Assembly: GCA_024998565.1 (NCBI GenBank) | Contig: JACOEM010000006.1 | Coordinates: 124,001 to 188,000, forward strand | Source: Nitrospira sp. | GTDB taxonomy: Bacteria > Nitrospirota > Nitrospiria > Nitrospirales > Nitrospiraceae | Reading direction: 5' to 3' | DNA: 64,000 nucleotides | In this document: positions 54,121 through 62,963 of the stretch, piece after piece | Layout: the number at the start of each line of letters is the position of its first letter | How positions within the stretch are numbered: position 1 is the first letter of the stretch | Notes under the pieces: model-generated | The model's database searches: none | Seen by the model: the letters and a program-made list of their open reading frames with translations, nothing else | What the model was told of the DNA's origin: nothing | Made by a program: the position numbers and the translations under genes

Positions 54121-55011
54121 TTATGAGGCCGGCCGCTTTCGTCGTCGATGGCGGCGAGTCGCGGAGACCAGGAGTTGCTTGATGCGATAGGCCGGCTCAA
54201 CCAGCCCGAGACCGAGAAAACTGGGCGTGAGCAGGGGTTCGGAGTTTTTCTTGCCTTCGACGTACAAGTCGACCTGTCTGCCCCCGGCCAGCAGGGGCAA
54301 GCTCTGAATCCTGGCCTGGGTCACGATGCCGAGCAGGGTGACCGCCCCTCCCGCAGTGAGATGCCCCTCCCGATCCATGGCGGTGGGAAGCCGGAAGACC
54401 GGTCCCCCGCTGTTGCCGGGAAACACGTGGCTATCGATAAGAAAGACCTCTGAGCCAGGGCGGGCGGGCGAGACCCAGGAGACGATGCCCTGGCGGACAA
54501 TTGCGCGCGGTGAATCGGGAATATCGAACGCCGCCGGATAGCCGAGCACCATGATGGGGACGCCCTCATAGAGGTCCGCTGTCGTGGCAATGTCCATCCA
54601 GGCGATGGAGGAGGGGCCGCTCGGTTTCGGTTGTCGCATGGTCAAGGGCAGCGGAAGGCAGGCGAGATCCACGGCCTTGTCCGGATGGGGATACCAGCAG
54701 CGCCGTCCGGCCTTGGTGAGTTGAATCGGAATCTCCACACCCTGTTTCAGGCCACGGCGATGAATGTGCGGAAAGACGATGCCCAGCGTGGAGGGTTTCC
54801 AGTTTTCGGTCGGGTCGAGAAACACATGCCTGGCGGTGACCAACCAGCAGTCCTGCCTGCGGGGTCCGTGCAACGAGAAGAGCACACCGGTGCCGACCAC
54901 GGCGAAGAATTTCTTGGTTGAAACCCGGCCGGTGCGAGACCGTACGTCGGCTTCTTGAATCGCCCCGATTGCCACCGTCGCAGCCCGCCAGCGATCGATC
55001 CATCCAGCCAT
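54121..55011 (-). CDS. Trypsin-like serine protease
   Basis: 296 residues. Catalytic triad candidates: H62 in VTARHVFL, D115 in DKAVDLACLP, S201 in PGNSGGPVF. No signal peptide is obvious, so the enzyme may be cytoplasmic, unlike HtrA, and there is no PDZ domain. The basic C-terminus (RRHRRRKRPAS) is unusual. ATG 55011 has GGAGGC upstream. It converges with the zinc-ribbon gene. Confidence 0.85.
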   Translation of the reverse strand: MAGWIDRWRAATVAIGAIQEADVRSRTGRVSTKKFFAVVGTGVLFSLHGPRRQDCWLVTARHVFLDPTENWKPSTLGIVFPHIHRRGLKQGVEIPIQLTKAGRRCWYPHPDKAVDLACLPLPLTMRQPKPSGPSSIAWMDIATTADLYEGVPIMVLGYPAAFDIPDSPRAIVRQGIVSWVSPARPGSEVFLIDSHVFPGNSGGPVFRLPTAMDREGHLTAGGAVTLLGIVTQARIQSLPLLAGGRQVDLYVEGKKNSEPLLTPSFLGLGLVEPAYRIKQLLVSATRRHRRRKRPAS

Positions 55012-55442
55012 CGTCTCTTGCCTCCGTGGATCCAGCGTTTCACAATACCCTTTCCTGTGATCAGCAAGCCTGGTGCCGCGCATTCGTCGTTCGTATCACG
55101 TCGCTCGTCTCCCGGTTGAAACCTGCGAGATGTGTTTCACGAACGACGCTTGAGGGATTTCAAGAGCTTGGGAGGACACCGTTCAGCCGACCGTGTTCAG
55201 CATCCTGTTCCGCTCGTAGGGTGCTTAGAAGGCATCCCCGCATGGAGGCGTTCTGCGCCAGCCTGCTCCGGCGACTGGGGTGGAACGCAACGGTGCCTGA
55301 TCTGAGGATCGAGATCATTGGGGCATGATCATTTGTGGCGTCCAGGATCCTCGCGGCTGTGCTCGGGCCCGCTCATTGCTTAATACAGATGGTCAGGCTC
55401 CATGGGGGCGGGAAATCTTGCAGGGGTTGCGGGGAGATTCTA
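55012..55442. other. Spacer with a repeat, no gene
   Basis: Between the divergent protease and polX genes. The left part carries a family-A repeat. The rest contains no supported frame; a 136-codon frame reading through it has no family match and no ribosome-binding site. Confidence 0.45.
55082..55150. repeat. Dispersed repeat, family A (inverse orientation)
   Basis: ATTCGTCGTTCGTATCACG at the left and GATGTGTTTCACGAACGACG at the right are the reverse complement of the copy at 20331. Confidence 0.6.
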
Positions 55443-57170
55443 ATGGTGCACAACGCCGACGTCGCGGCGGTTTTCGAGGAAATGGCTGACTTGCTGGAGA
55501 TCGAAGGCGCCAATCCCTTCCGGGTCCGGGCCTATCGGTTCGCCGCCAGAACGCTTCGCGATCTTCCTGCCGAGGTGGAGGAGATGGTGGCGAAGGGCGA
55601 AGATCTGACCAGCCTTCCCGGCATCGGCGACGATCTGGCGGGAAAGATCAAAGAAATTCTCTCAACAGGAACCGCGGCCGCCCTAGAGGCTCAGCGCAAG
55701 CGGGTGCCGGCGACGCTCGCGGAGTTGCTCCGCATTCCCGGGCTCGGGCCCAAGCGGGTGAAGCGGCTCGCGCACGAGTTGAAAATCCGTAGCCTGTCCG
55801 AATTGCAGACAGCGGCGAAGGAAGGCCGGGTCCGGACCCTGTCGGGGTTCGGGGAGAAAACCGAGCAACACATTCTCGACGCACTGGCCACGCGTCTTGC
55901 AGAAGCCCCACGGGTGCAGCGGGCCGTGGCGATTCCCTCTGCCGAGGCTCTGGTGGCGTACCTGGAACAATCGTCAGGAGTCAGCCGGGTCATCGCGGCA
56001 GGGAGTTATCGTCGTGGACTGGAAACCATCGGCGATCTGGACATTCTGGTGACGGCTCCTGCGGGGCGCACCGTCATGGATCGGTTTGTGGCCTATCAGG
56101 AAGTCCGCGACGTGTTGGCGCATGGCGCGACGAAGTCCAGTGTTCGCCTTCAGAGCGGTTTGCAAGTGGATCTCAGAGTCGTGCCACAAGAAAGCTACGG
56201 AGCGGCGCTGCTCTATTTCACCGGCAGTAAATCGCATAACGTCGTGCTCCGGCAACTGGCTCAACAGCGCGGCTTAAAGCTGAACGAATATGGCGTGTTT
56301 CGTGGAGACAAGCCTGTCGCCGGAGAGACGGAGGAATCGGTCTACGCCTCCCTCGGCCTGCCCTGGATTCCACCGGAATTGAGAGAGGGACGGGGAGAGA
56401 TCGACGCGGCGAAGGCCGGGCGACTGCCGCACCTCGTGGACCTGCAGGATCTGAAGGGCGATCTCCATGCCCATACGAAGGCGACCGACGGCCGGAATAG
56501 TCTGCCGGAAATGGCGGAGGCCGCCCGGCTGCGCGGATTGCGCTATTTCGCCATCACGGACCATTCCCGCCGGTTGACGATGGCCAAGGGGCTCGACTCC
56601 GCCAGGCTGCTGCAACAAATGGAAGACATTGACCAGCTGAATGCCACCCTGTCAGGGATCACGATTCTGAAGGGGATCGAAGTCGATATCCTGGAAGACG
56701 GGAGCCTGGATTTGCCGGATGAGGTGCTCGGCCGGTTGGATCTGGTGGTCGGCGCGGTGCACAGCCGCTTCAACCTCTCGAACCGCCGGCAGACCGAGCG
56801 CATCATGAAGGCGATGGACCATCCGCACTTCTCCATCCTGGCCCATCCCGGCGGGCGCCTGATCGGCCGGCGTGAGCCCTATGAGGTGGACATGCTTCGC
56901 ATCATCCGGAAGGCGCGCGAGCGCCGCTGTTTCCTCGAAATTAACGCCCATCCCGAACGACTGGATCTGACGGACATCCATTGCCGGATGGCGAGGGAGG
57001 AAGGCGTGTTGCTGGCGGTGAATACGGATGCGCACAGCATGCTGGATCTGGAGAATGCGCGCTTCGGGGTCGGCCAGGCCAGACGGGGATGGCTTGAGAA
57101 AACGGATGTACTGAACACAAGGCCGTACGCGGAGTTGAGGAAGTTGCTGAAGCCGACCATGGAAACCTGA
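55443..57170 (+). CDS. polX: DNA polymerase/3'-5' exonuclease PolX
   Basis: 575 residues, the usual length. N-terminal helix-hairpin-helix motifs (LPGIGDDLAGKI, IPGLGPKRVKRL), the polymerase beta-like palm with GSYRRGLETIGDLDILV as catalytic Asp motif, and a C-terminal PHP exonuclease domain beginning at D340-L-H-A-H344-T and ending near NTDAH. It fills gaps in base-excision repair. ATG 55443 follows GGGGAG. Confidence 0.95.
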   Translation: MVHNADVAAVFEEMADLLEIEGANPFRVRAYRFAARTLRDLPAEVEEMVAKGEDLTSLPGIGDDLAGKIKEILSTGTAAALEAQRKRVPATLAELLRIPGLGPKRVKRLAHELKIRSLSELQTAAKEGRVRTLSGFGEKTEQHILDALATRLAEAPRVQRAVAIPSAEALVAYLEQSSGVSRVIAAGSYRRGLETIGDLDILVTAPAGRTVMDRFVAYQEVRDVLAHGATKSSVRLQSGLQVDLRVVPQESYGAALLYFTGSKSHNVVLRQLAQQRGLKLNEYGVFRGDKPVAGETEESVYASLGLPWIPPELREGRGEIDAAKAGRLPHLVDLQDLKGDLHAHTKATDGRNSLPEMAEAARLRGLRYFAITDHSRRLTMAKGLDSARLLQQMEDIDQLNATLSGITILKGIEVDILEDGSLDLPDEVLGRLDLVVGAVHSRFNLSNRRQTERIMKAMDHPHFSILAHPGGRLIGRREPYEVDMLRIIRKARERRCFLEINAHPERLDLTDIHCRMAREEGVLLAVNTDAHSMLDLENARFGVGQARRGWLEKTDVLNTRPYAELRKLLKPTMET

Positions 57171-57239
57171 GGCCGGCAGGGGAGACGGGTTGATTGGTGC
57201 CGATCCTGTGATGCGTTCGATGTCGGATGGAGGACAACG

Positions 57240-58583
57240 ATGACGGACAAAGCCGAGTTGTTGGCAAAGGCCTCGAAGCCGGCGGAAGAGGCCTTGCGGC
57301 TGCATGCGTATTACAAGGGAAAGATGCAGACGTTGCCGAAGTGCGCGATCCGGAGTCTGGAGGATTTTTCGGTGTGGTACACGCCCGGCGTGGCGGCTCC
57401 CTGCAAAGCGATCCAGGCCGATCGCGAACTCGTGTACGACTATACGAACAAGGGGAACACGATCGCCATCGTGTCGGACGGCACCAGAGTGCTGGGGCTG
57501 GGCGACATCGGGCCTGAAGCGGGGCTTCCCGTGATGGAAGGGAAGGCGCTGCTCTTTAAATATATGGGCGGGGTGGACGCGGTTCCGATTTGCCTCAACA
57601 CAAAAGATCCGGACGAATTGATTCGAACGGTTCGGCTGCTGACCCCGTCCTTCGGCGCGATCAACCTCGAGGATATCGCGATGCCGAAGTGTTTCAGGAT
57701 TCTCCGCGAACTGCAGGACGACTGCCCGATCCCAGTCTGGCACGACGATCAGCAAGGAACCGGAACGGTGCTCCTGGCAGGTCTGATCAATGCGCTCCAC
57801 GTGGTCGGGAAACAGATGGGACAGGTTCGGATCGCGATGATCGGCATGGGCGCGGCGAACGTGCCGACCTATCGATTTCTCACGGTCTGCGGGGCCGATC
57901 CTTCGCGTATTGTGGCCTGCGACGCGGGAGGCATCCTTGGAACGCACCGGCGAGAATATGAGCAGGACCCTGCCTTCAGCGAACAGTGGAACGTGTGTTT
58001 GCACACCAATCCAGCCGGTTTGCGAGGCGGCATTGCCGAGGCCTTGCAGGGAGCGGATGTCTGTGTGGCCTTCTCGGCCGGCGGGATCATCAAACCTGAA
58101 TGGGTAAAGAGCATGGCGCGCGATGCCATCGTGTTCGCCTGCGCCAATCCCGTTCCGGAGATCTGGCCTTGGGACGCGAAAGACGCAGGCGCGCGGATCG
58201 TGGCCACAGGCCGCAGCGACTTCGCCAACCAGGTGAATAACTCTCTCGTGTTCCCCGGCATTTTTCGGGGCGTGCTCGACGTGCGGGCGCGGGCGATCAC
58301 CGATGAGATGGCGATCGCAGCGGCCCATGAACTGGCTCTGTGCGCCAGGGAGCGCGGGATCCATGAGGAGAGCATTCTGCCGACGATGGACGAATGGCAG
58401 GTGCCGATGCGTCTGGCGGTGGCGACGGCGACCAAGGCTCAGGAGCAGGGACTGGCGAGGGTGGCCAGGACACGCGACCAGGTCCACATTCTGGCGGAAT
58501 CAAAGATACGTGCCGCCCACGAAGCGATGCGCGTCTTGCTGAGAGAGGGGCTGATCGTCGCGCCGCCGGCAGCGAGGGAGTGA
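57240..58583 (+). CDS. NAD(P)-dependent malic enzyme
   Basis: 447 residues of the short bacterial malic enzyme type. Malate site VWYTPGVAAPCKAI, metal site DLEDI-type INLEDIAMP and HDDQQGTGT, and the nucleotide-binding IAMIGMGAANVPTYR. It decarboxylates malate to pyruvate, supplying the two pyruvate-using systems of the window. GGAGGACAACG lies before the ATG. Confidence 0.92.
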   Translation: MTDKAELLAKASKPAEEALRLHAYYKGKMQTLPKCAIRSLEDFSVWYTPGVAAPCKAIQADRELVYDYTNKGNTIAIVSDGTRVLGLGDIGPEAGLPVMEGKALLFKYMGGVDAVPICLNTKDPDELIRTVRLLTPSFGAINLEDIAMPKCFRILRELQDDCPIPVWHDDQQGTGTVLLAGLINALHVVGKQMGQVRIAMIGMGAANVPTYRFLTVCGADPSRIVACDAGGILGTHRREYEQDPAFSEQWNVCLHTNPAGLRGGIAEALQGADVCVAFSAGGIIKPEWVKSMARDAIVFACANPVPEIWPWDAKDAGARIVATGRSDFANQVNNSLVFPGIFRGVLDVRARAITDEMAIAAAHELALCARERGIHEESILPTMDEWQVPMRLAVATATKAQEQGLARVARTRDQVHILAESKIRAAHEAMRVLLREGLIVAPPAARE

Positions 58584-58719
58584 TGAGTGCAGTGGAGGCG
58601 GGAATCGCGATGGCCATGCAGGACTAGGCGCAGGGGTGAGTGGTAATAATCGGTATTCAATAGAACGGAAAACGTCCGATGAGCTAGGGCCTCGAAAGGT
58701 CGCTCCCGGCCAGGAGCGG

Positions 58720-58783
58720 AAGTTCGGCGCCGAGATCGCACCGACATAAAGCGGTCCTCAGCCCTGTAGCATTAACGACCCAA
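58720..58783. repeat. Direct repeat Q, copy 1 (cassette flank)
   Basis: GAAGTTCGGCGCCGAGATCG continuing through AAAGCGGTCCTCAGCCCTGT; about 85% identical to the copy at 59589. It ends inside the terminal core of the attC-like site. Confidence 0.65.
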
Positions 58784-58849
58784 ATGAGCCGCAGCGGCCA
58801 CATGATGGCAAGAGACGATAAGCGCGTCGGTTCCATTTGGATGTTAGGC
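58771..58849 (-). repeat. attC-like recombination site 1
   Basis: On the minus strand it starts with GCCTAAC (the RYYYAAC core), continues CATCCAAATGG, and after a 40-base middle reads CTCATTTGGGTCGTTAATGC. CCAAATG and CATTTGG pair perfectly. It sits 10 bases after the stop of the cassette gene. The terminal core GTTAATG deviates from GTTRRRY at one base. Confidence 0.65.
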
Positions 58850-58859
58850 AGGCGATACT

Positions 58860-59378
58860 TCAGAAGCCCGCTCTGGCAATGCACCTCCCGCAACGAAACG
58901 CCATCTTCATTCCCATGCGCGCGACGTTGGATCTCAGGCATTGACCGATCGCCCTGGCGCGCGCGCGAAACCACGACGCGTCGTTGCTCTCATTCTTGCA
59001 CTCGATAACTTGAGCAACGGTCGTACTGACACCAGAGCGGACGAGACATACGGTAATCGGGTCAACCGGAATGGCCCAGGCAGGGACTTTCTCAATTGCG
59101 TGCTCAATCCACGTGTCACCGTAAAGGTCGGCGAGTAGCACAGGTGGCAGTGCATACTCACCAATCTTGACGACGAGAATCGCCCGTTCCTTGTCGTCTC
59201 GCTGAACTGACACTGAGGCCCGCATCTCACGACGCATGGTCGGCGCACCAGTCGGCCATTGCGTCGCCAAAAGCTCAAGATTTATCTTGCCATCCATGAG
59301 CGCCTCGTCGTCCCATGACAGAGCAAGTTCATACTGATTGCCATTCGCTTCGAACTGCACAGTCTTCAGATCAGGCAT
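58860..59378 (-). CDS. Cassette-borne protein of unknown function 1
   Basis: 172 residues, no signal peptide or membrane helix. The N-terminal half alternates strands (VQFEANGNQYELALSWDDEA); the C-terminal part contains ASWFRARARAIGQC and an unusual cysteine-rich end (CGRCIARAGF). AGGA lies upstream of ATG 59378 beside a GTTAGGC core. I recognise no family. Together with its attC-like site it forms an integron cassette. Such genes often encode niche, toxin-immunity or resistance proteins. Confidence 0.65.
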   Translation of the reverse strand: MPDLKTVQFEANGNQYELALSWDDEALMDGKINLELLATQWPTGAPTMRREMRASVSVQRDDKERAILVVKIGEYALPPVLLADLYGDTWIEHAIEKVPAWAIPVDPITVCLVRSGVSTTVAQVIECKNESNDASWFRARARAIGQCLRSNVARMGMKMAFRCGRCIARAGF

Positions 59379-59394
59379 GGTGTTTTTTTCCTCC

Positions 59395-59510
59395 GCCTAA
59401 CAATGTTTGGGCGGATCCATATAAGAGCCGGATCTACCATTCTCTATTCGCGTAACACACCGTCATTGATCGTGAACAATATCCCATCATCGATGGTGGT
59501 GCAAATGTCT
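59395..59510. repeat. Direct repeat P, copy 1 (cassette 5' flank)
   Basis: About 115 bases similar to the copy at 60247, starting CCTAACAATGTTTGGGCGG and ending with CAATATCCCATCATCGATGG. It contains GTTAGGC on the minus strand and a hairpin GATCC...GGATC. The segment lies immediately upstream of cassette gene 1 and probably carries its promoter. Confidence 0.65.
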
Positions 59511-59588
59511 GCTTTTCAATTCTGTTATCAACCGGTTTAGGTTGTGATTCGCCTGCCATGGCATCAGGCAAGTGTCGGCCAAGTGCTG

Positions 59589-59654
59589 AAGTTCGGCACC
59601 GAGATCGCACCGCCGTAAAGCGGTTCTCAGCCCTGTCGCGTTAACGCTTCGGTT
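59589..59654. repeat. Direct repeat Q, copy 2 (cassette flank)
   Basis: GAAGTTCGGCACCGAGATCG through AAAGCGGTTCTCAGCCCTGT, overlapping the end of attC-like site 2. It lies on the other side of each attC-like site from the gene, as in the first unit. Confidence 0.65.
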
Positions 59655-59702
59655 AAGCGGCGGGCCGCGTAGCGGACCCAACGCTGCAGCGGTTGTTAGC
59701 CA
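59640..59702 (-). repeat. attC-like recombination site 2
   Basis: On the minus strand: GGCTAACAACCGCTGCAGCG, an inner stem GGGTCCGC-TAC-GCGGCCC, then GCTTAACCGAAGCGTTAACGC. The ending CTTAAC-N3-AAGCGTTA is the classical attC right part. It lies eight bases after the cassette gene 2 stop. Confidence 0.75.
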
Positions 59703-59709
59703 GCCTTCT

Positions 59710-60225
59710 TCAGTCATACCCTATGACTCCGATCGCGAGCTCCTCTCGGTCGGGGCTGACTGATGCGAACTCACGATACACGCACCACACGAAGTCCCAA
59801 TCGACTTTGGCTTCAGCCTGATCGGGAGCATCGAGCACAAATACATCGTCGCCACGCACCCTGGCAGCTGCAGCCCACCCTTCGACTGGTTCTCGCTGCT
59901 CGATATTGGGCGGAACAGTAAACTCAGGGTCGTCGAGCGCGGCCCGGATTTGCTCCTTGAGCTGATCGCAGGTAATCGGACGGAACCACTCTACGACAAG
60001 TCGGTCGCACAGGAACGGGCCATGGCGCTGGATGGACTCTCCCCATTGACCGGGATCGCAGAACGATCGTTGCGAGATCGGGTCGCGCAGGAACTCAGCA
60101 AGCACGTGATAGCAATCCCGCCGCTCGGCAGCGGGGCCATCGACCTTGAACTGCGTGAGGTCGAACCACCCGAAGTCCCACAGCGGAGTCATCGTCGTTT
60201 TGATCACGGAGAAGCTGAGTGCCAT
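59710..60225 (-). CDS. Cassette-borne protein of unknown function 2
   Basis: 171 residues, soluble and acidic, rich in Trp and Asp (WDFGWFDLTQF, WDFVWCVYREF). No family recognised. It is the second cassette gene, upstream of attC-like site 2 and downstream of a copy of repeat P. Its composition and isolation resemble proteins of gene cassettes and immunity genes, but no toxin gene is adjacent. Confidence 0.65.
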   Translation of the reverse strand: MALSFSVIKTTMTPLWDFGWFDLTQFKVDGPAAERRDCYHVLAEFLRDPISQRSFCDPGQWGESIQRHGPFLCDRLVVEWFRPITCDQLKEQIRAALDDPEFTVPPNIEQREPVEGWAAAARVRGDDVFVLDAPDQAEAKVDWDFVWCVYREFASVSPDREELAIGVIGYD

Positions 60226-60246
60226 TTAGTCTTGAACCTCGTATGA

Positions 60247-60361
60247 CTGCCTAACTATGTTTAGGCCGATCCGTATAAGAAACGGATCTGCCATGTTCTA
60301 TCCGCGTAATACGCCTTCAATGATTGCGGACAATATCCCATCATCGACGGCAGTGCAATGA
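60247..60361. repeat. Direct repeat P, copy 2 (cassette 5' flank)
   Basis: Related to the copy at 59395: CCTAACTATGTTTAGGCCG, then CGTATAAGAAACGGATCTG (hairpin GATCCGT...ACGGATC), ending GACAATATCCCATCATCG. It contains the palindrome GCCTAAACATAGTTAGGC. Confidence 0.65.
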
Positions 60362-61308
60362 GTGACGGCCCATCGATCATTTATCACGGGTTCTTATATG
60401 GATCGACGTAAGCCCCCTCTGATAGCGGTCAGTCGTGTGCTTTGGCTTTGGGTCGATAGCTGGCACTGACTGCCAGGTCGAGTCTGAAGTGCTACAGTTG
60501 ATTCCTGCTTTTCCGTGCTTACCTAACAAGTGAAGGAAAGGAGGCGCAAAGCTTCTTGAGGTCGGCAGCCTCGTTTGAGTTTGACTCGCCCTTGTGCAGC
60601 CAACGTGCAAAGGGCACCGCGTGTGCCTCGGTTGCGGGAGAGGGTTCATGGTGCGCGCATTGTTTCTCGGTGCCAGTAGGCACGGCCGTCGATGCGGTCC
60701 TTGTGAAGATCGATGCGCGGGATGATCAGCAAGTAATGCGACTGAAGGATCGTCGAACTCTTCCTGGCCAGTCGGCATCCCCGGTGTTCCACACAAGGGC
60801 GGGCCCTGTTTTTTTATCTCGCCTGCTGAATACTTCCAGTTCCTTGGTCGCCCTCTACTCAGCGCTGTGCAGCCGTTTGACGAAGATCCACGACGGATCT
60901 CAAGAGCGTCACGCCTCATCATTTTGGTACGGAATTGAGAACCTGAGAAGGGTAAAAAGCAGGGCGGAGGCAGGGTCAGAGAGCTTGTCAGCAACAGTGG
61001 AGATCTTGGAGAGGTTTCAGGCTTCCCGCTTGGCACCTGCGGGCCTGCTCACCACCTCTGCGCTCGACCTCGGTTCCCGTCTCTGTTCCTCTCACCGAAG
61101 CCTCCGCTCACTTATTGGATAATGCTGTTTTGGGCGAGGTCAATGGGGGCTCGTGCCCCAGTGGTCTGCCGGGCGTCTGTGGCAATTTAGGGCAGCGGCG
61201 AAATAGAGATTCAACCATCGCAGTGGTTTGTGCGTGGCATATCCTATGCTGCTTCGTAACACAGGCGGCGCGCTCTTGCGCCGGCGATCAGAGGGCTGAG
61301 GGGCAACG
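60362..61308. other. Gene-poor region after the cassettes
   Basis: Two overlapping frames of about 190-220 codons on opposite strands cross this region, but neither has a family match or convincing start. The minus-strand frame contains RGRPRNWKYSAGEIKKQG and LCGTPGMPTGQEEF, which looks protein-like but I cannot assign it. TTCTTATATGGATCG at 60390 resembles an inverted piece of repeat P. It may be a degraded cassette. Confidence 0.4.
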
Positions 61309-62190
61309 ATGCGATGGTTGGTTGCACTCGATGAATCGGAGTGTTCCGAGCGGATCATCGGATGGATGCGAGCTTTTCCCCATTCGAAGCAGACGGGGGT
61401 GACCGTGGTGCATGTGCTGGCTCCGTTGGAGGTGCCTGAGAGCATCGGCGTCAGCGGGCAACAGCTGCTGCTGCAGCAGCAGAGTGCGATGGTTGAGGCC
61501 CTGCTTGATCGCGTGCGCCGACTCCTGGAGGAGTCCTTTGCCGACGTGGAAGTGATTGTGCGGGAAGGCGTCCCGAGCAGCGAGATTCTGCAAGTCATTC
61601 AGGAGCGCCGACCGGACTTGGTCGTCTCAGGCATGCAGGGGCTCTACCGGTCCCCGGGTTTCACGATCGGTGGGGTCGCTCAGCGGCTCCTCTCCTATGC
61701 TCCCTGCAGTTTGATGCTGGTGCCCGGCAAGGCGCAGGCCGGCGGCGGGTTGCGAATCATGCTGGCCACGGATGGATCGGAGGATGCGCAGCGTGCGGCC
61801 TGTGTCGTGGCGGGTCTTCCCGGGATACGCGAGGTGACGATCGTGAGCGTCGTGCGTCCGCTGGGCGCGGAGAAAACGGTCCTCGAACGGTTTCAGCCCG
61901 ATGAGAGCCGTAAGATGGAGGCGGCGTTCCTGCGTCAACGGCGTGCCGGGGCGCGCAAGGCCATCGCCGGATGCGAACGCCTGTTGCGAGACGCATCGAT
62001 CACGGTGCGCCCCAGGGTGATTGCCGGCCATCCGGCCGAGGCCATCGTTCGAGCTGCCCGGCGTGATGCCGCGGACCTGCTGGTGGTCGGATCTCGCGGC
62101 CTGACCGGGATCAAGGCGGCCGCGCTCGGGAGCGTGTCCCAGGCGGTGGCGCAGTTGGCACCCTGTCCGGTCTTGATCGTGAAGGCGTAG
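61309..62190 (+). CDS. Tandem-domain universal stress protein
   Basis: 293 residues with two UspA domains. The second domain has the full loop GSRGLTGIKAAALGSVSQ; the first has GMQGLYRSPGFTIGGVAQ, slightly degenerate. WLVALDESECSE opens the protein. AGGGGCAACG precedes ATG 61309. It stands between the cassette region and the MlaC-type gene and is the third tandem USP gene in the window. Confidence 0.9.
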   Translation: MRWLVALDESECSERIIGWMRAFPHSKQTGVTVVHVLAPLEVPESIGVSGQQLLLQQQSAMVEALLDRVRRLLEESFADVEVIVREGVPSSEILQVIQERRPDLVVSGMQGLYRSPGFTIGGVAQRLLSYAPCSLMLVPGKAQAGGGLRIMLATDGSEDAQRAACVVAGLPGIREVTIVSVVRPLGAEKTVLERFQPDESRKMEAAFLRQRRAGARKAIAGCERLLRDASITVRPRVIAGHPAEAIVRAARRDAADLLVVGSRGLTGIKAAALGSVSQAVAQLAPCPVLIVKA

Positions 62191-62201
62191 TCGGAGGTCG
62201 A

Positions 62202-62315
62202 ATGGGGAGGAAGCAGGGGCGGGATGTGGAGCCGAGTCCGAAGGGCGTGGCAGGTGAAGCCGAGAGCGCCGACCGCAAGGCCCTGCTTCGGCAGTTCGGC
62301 TACAAATTGTCATGA
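62202..62315 (+). CDS. Possible 37-residue protein
   Basis: ATG 62202 with GGAGG four to five bases upstream opens 37 codons ending at TGA. The product is basic and polar and ends SADRKALLRQFGYKLS, a plausible amphipathic helix. It lies 11 bases after the USP gene. There is no homology I can name; it may be chance. Confidence 0.3.
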   Translation: MGRKQGRDVEPSPKGVAGEAESADRKALLRQFGYKLS

Positions 62316-62366
62316 CCCAGAGGAGACAGGCGCGACGACGAACCCTCACAAGGAAGGAGGGGAAAG

Positions 62367-62789
62367 ATGCGGATCTCATATGACATCACGCGAACGATGG
62401 CACGCGGCCTCGTGCTGACCTGCGTGCTCCTGTTATTGGCCGGGGGATGGAGTACGGTCGCTGCGATCGAGAAGGACTGGCTTGATGCGATGGTCCAGGC
62501 GGTCCTCGTGGAACAGGCGAAGGAAGGAGCGAGCGGTCACCTGTTCGCCCCCTATCTCGGACAACTCACGAGGGTACGCGCGCACCTCATCAACGGCGAG
62601 AGTGAGGCGGTGTATCGGGCCATGAATCGGTTCATGGAGATGCTCCAGGCACGCGAAGTGGGGATTTCCGACGAGGCCGCGGATCGGCTGTTCGACTATT
62701 GTTACCTCGTGACTCCGGCGCAGTATCACGATGTCTCTCGGCATCTGAACCGGCTTAGCAGGCAGGAGGTTGGTCCGCCGTCGGCCTGA
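62367..62789 (+). CDS. Exported protein of unknown function
   Basis: 140 residues with a signal peptide (about 1-33, ending VAAIE). The mature part is helical and includes AMVQAVLVEQAKEGA and MNRFMEMLQAREVGI, and a Tyr/Cys stretch RLFDYCYLVTPAQYHDVSRHL. No family recognised. AAGGAAGGAGGGG gives a strong ribosome-binding site for ATG 62367. It converges with the MlaC-type gene. Confidence 0.6.
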   Translation: MRISYDITRTMARGLVLTCVLLLLAGGWSTVAAIEKDWLDAMVQAVLVEQAKEGASGHLFAPYLGQLTRVRAHLINGESEAVYRAMNRFMEMLQAREVGISDEAADRLFDYCYLVTPAQYHDVSRHLNRLSRQEVGPPSA

Positions 62790-62963
62790 GTTGCCACACG
62801 CGAGGATGTATACGTCATATCCCACACTCCACTGGTTACGGTTCGAGGGGGTTGTGTGAAGGGAGTCCCCTGCAAGAATGAGTAGGTCGCATTGACCTAC
62901 CCGGAGGTCTCGGGATGGTTTGCCGTCTCGCTCGCGCGAATCCTCGAATTGGATCTCACGGTC

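Noticed and set aside
56652-58487. A 611-codon minus-strand frame opposite polX and the malic enzyme
   Set aside because: It is rich in Arg, His and Gln without any motif and lies wholly opposite two well-recognised genes; it is a high-GC shadow.
60377-61122. Two overlapping frames of about 190-220 codons on opposite strands after the cassettes
   Set aside because: Neither has a convincing start or family match. The minus-strand one has some protein-like stretches, so I note it in the region entry but do not call a gene.
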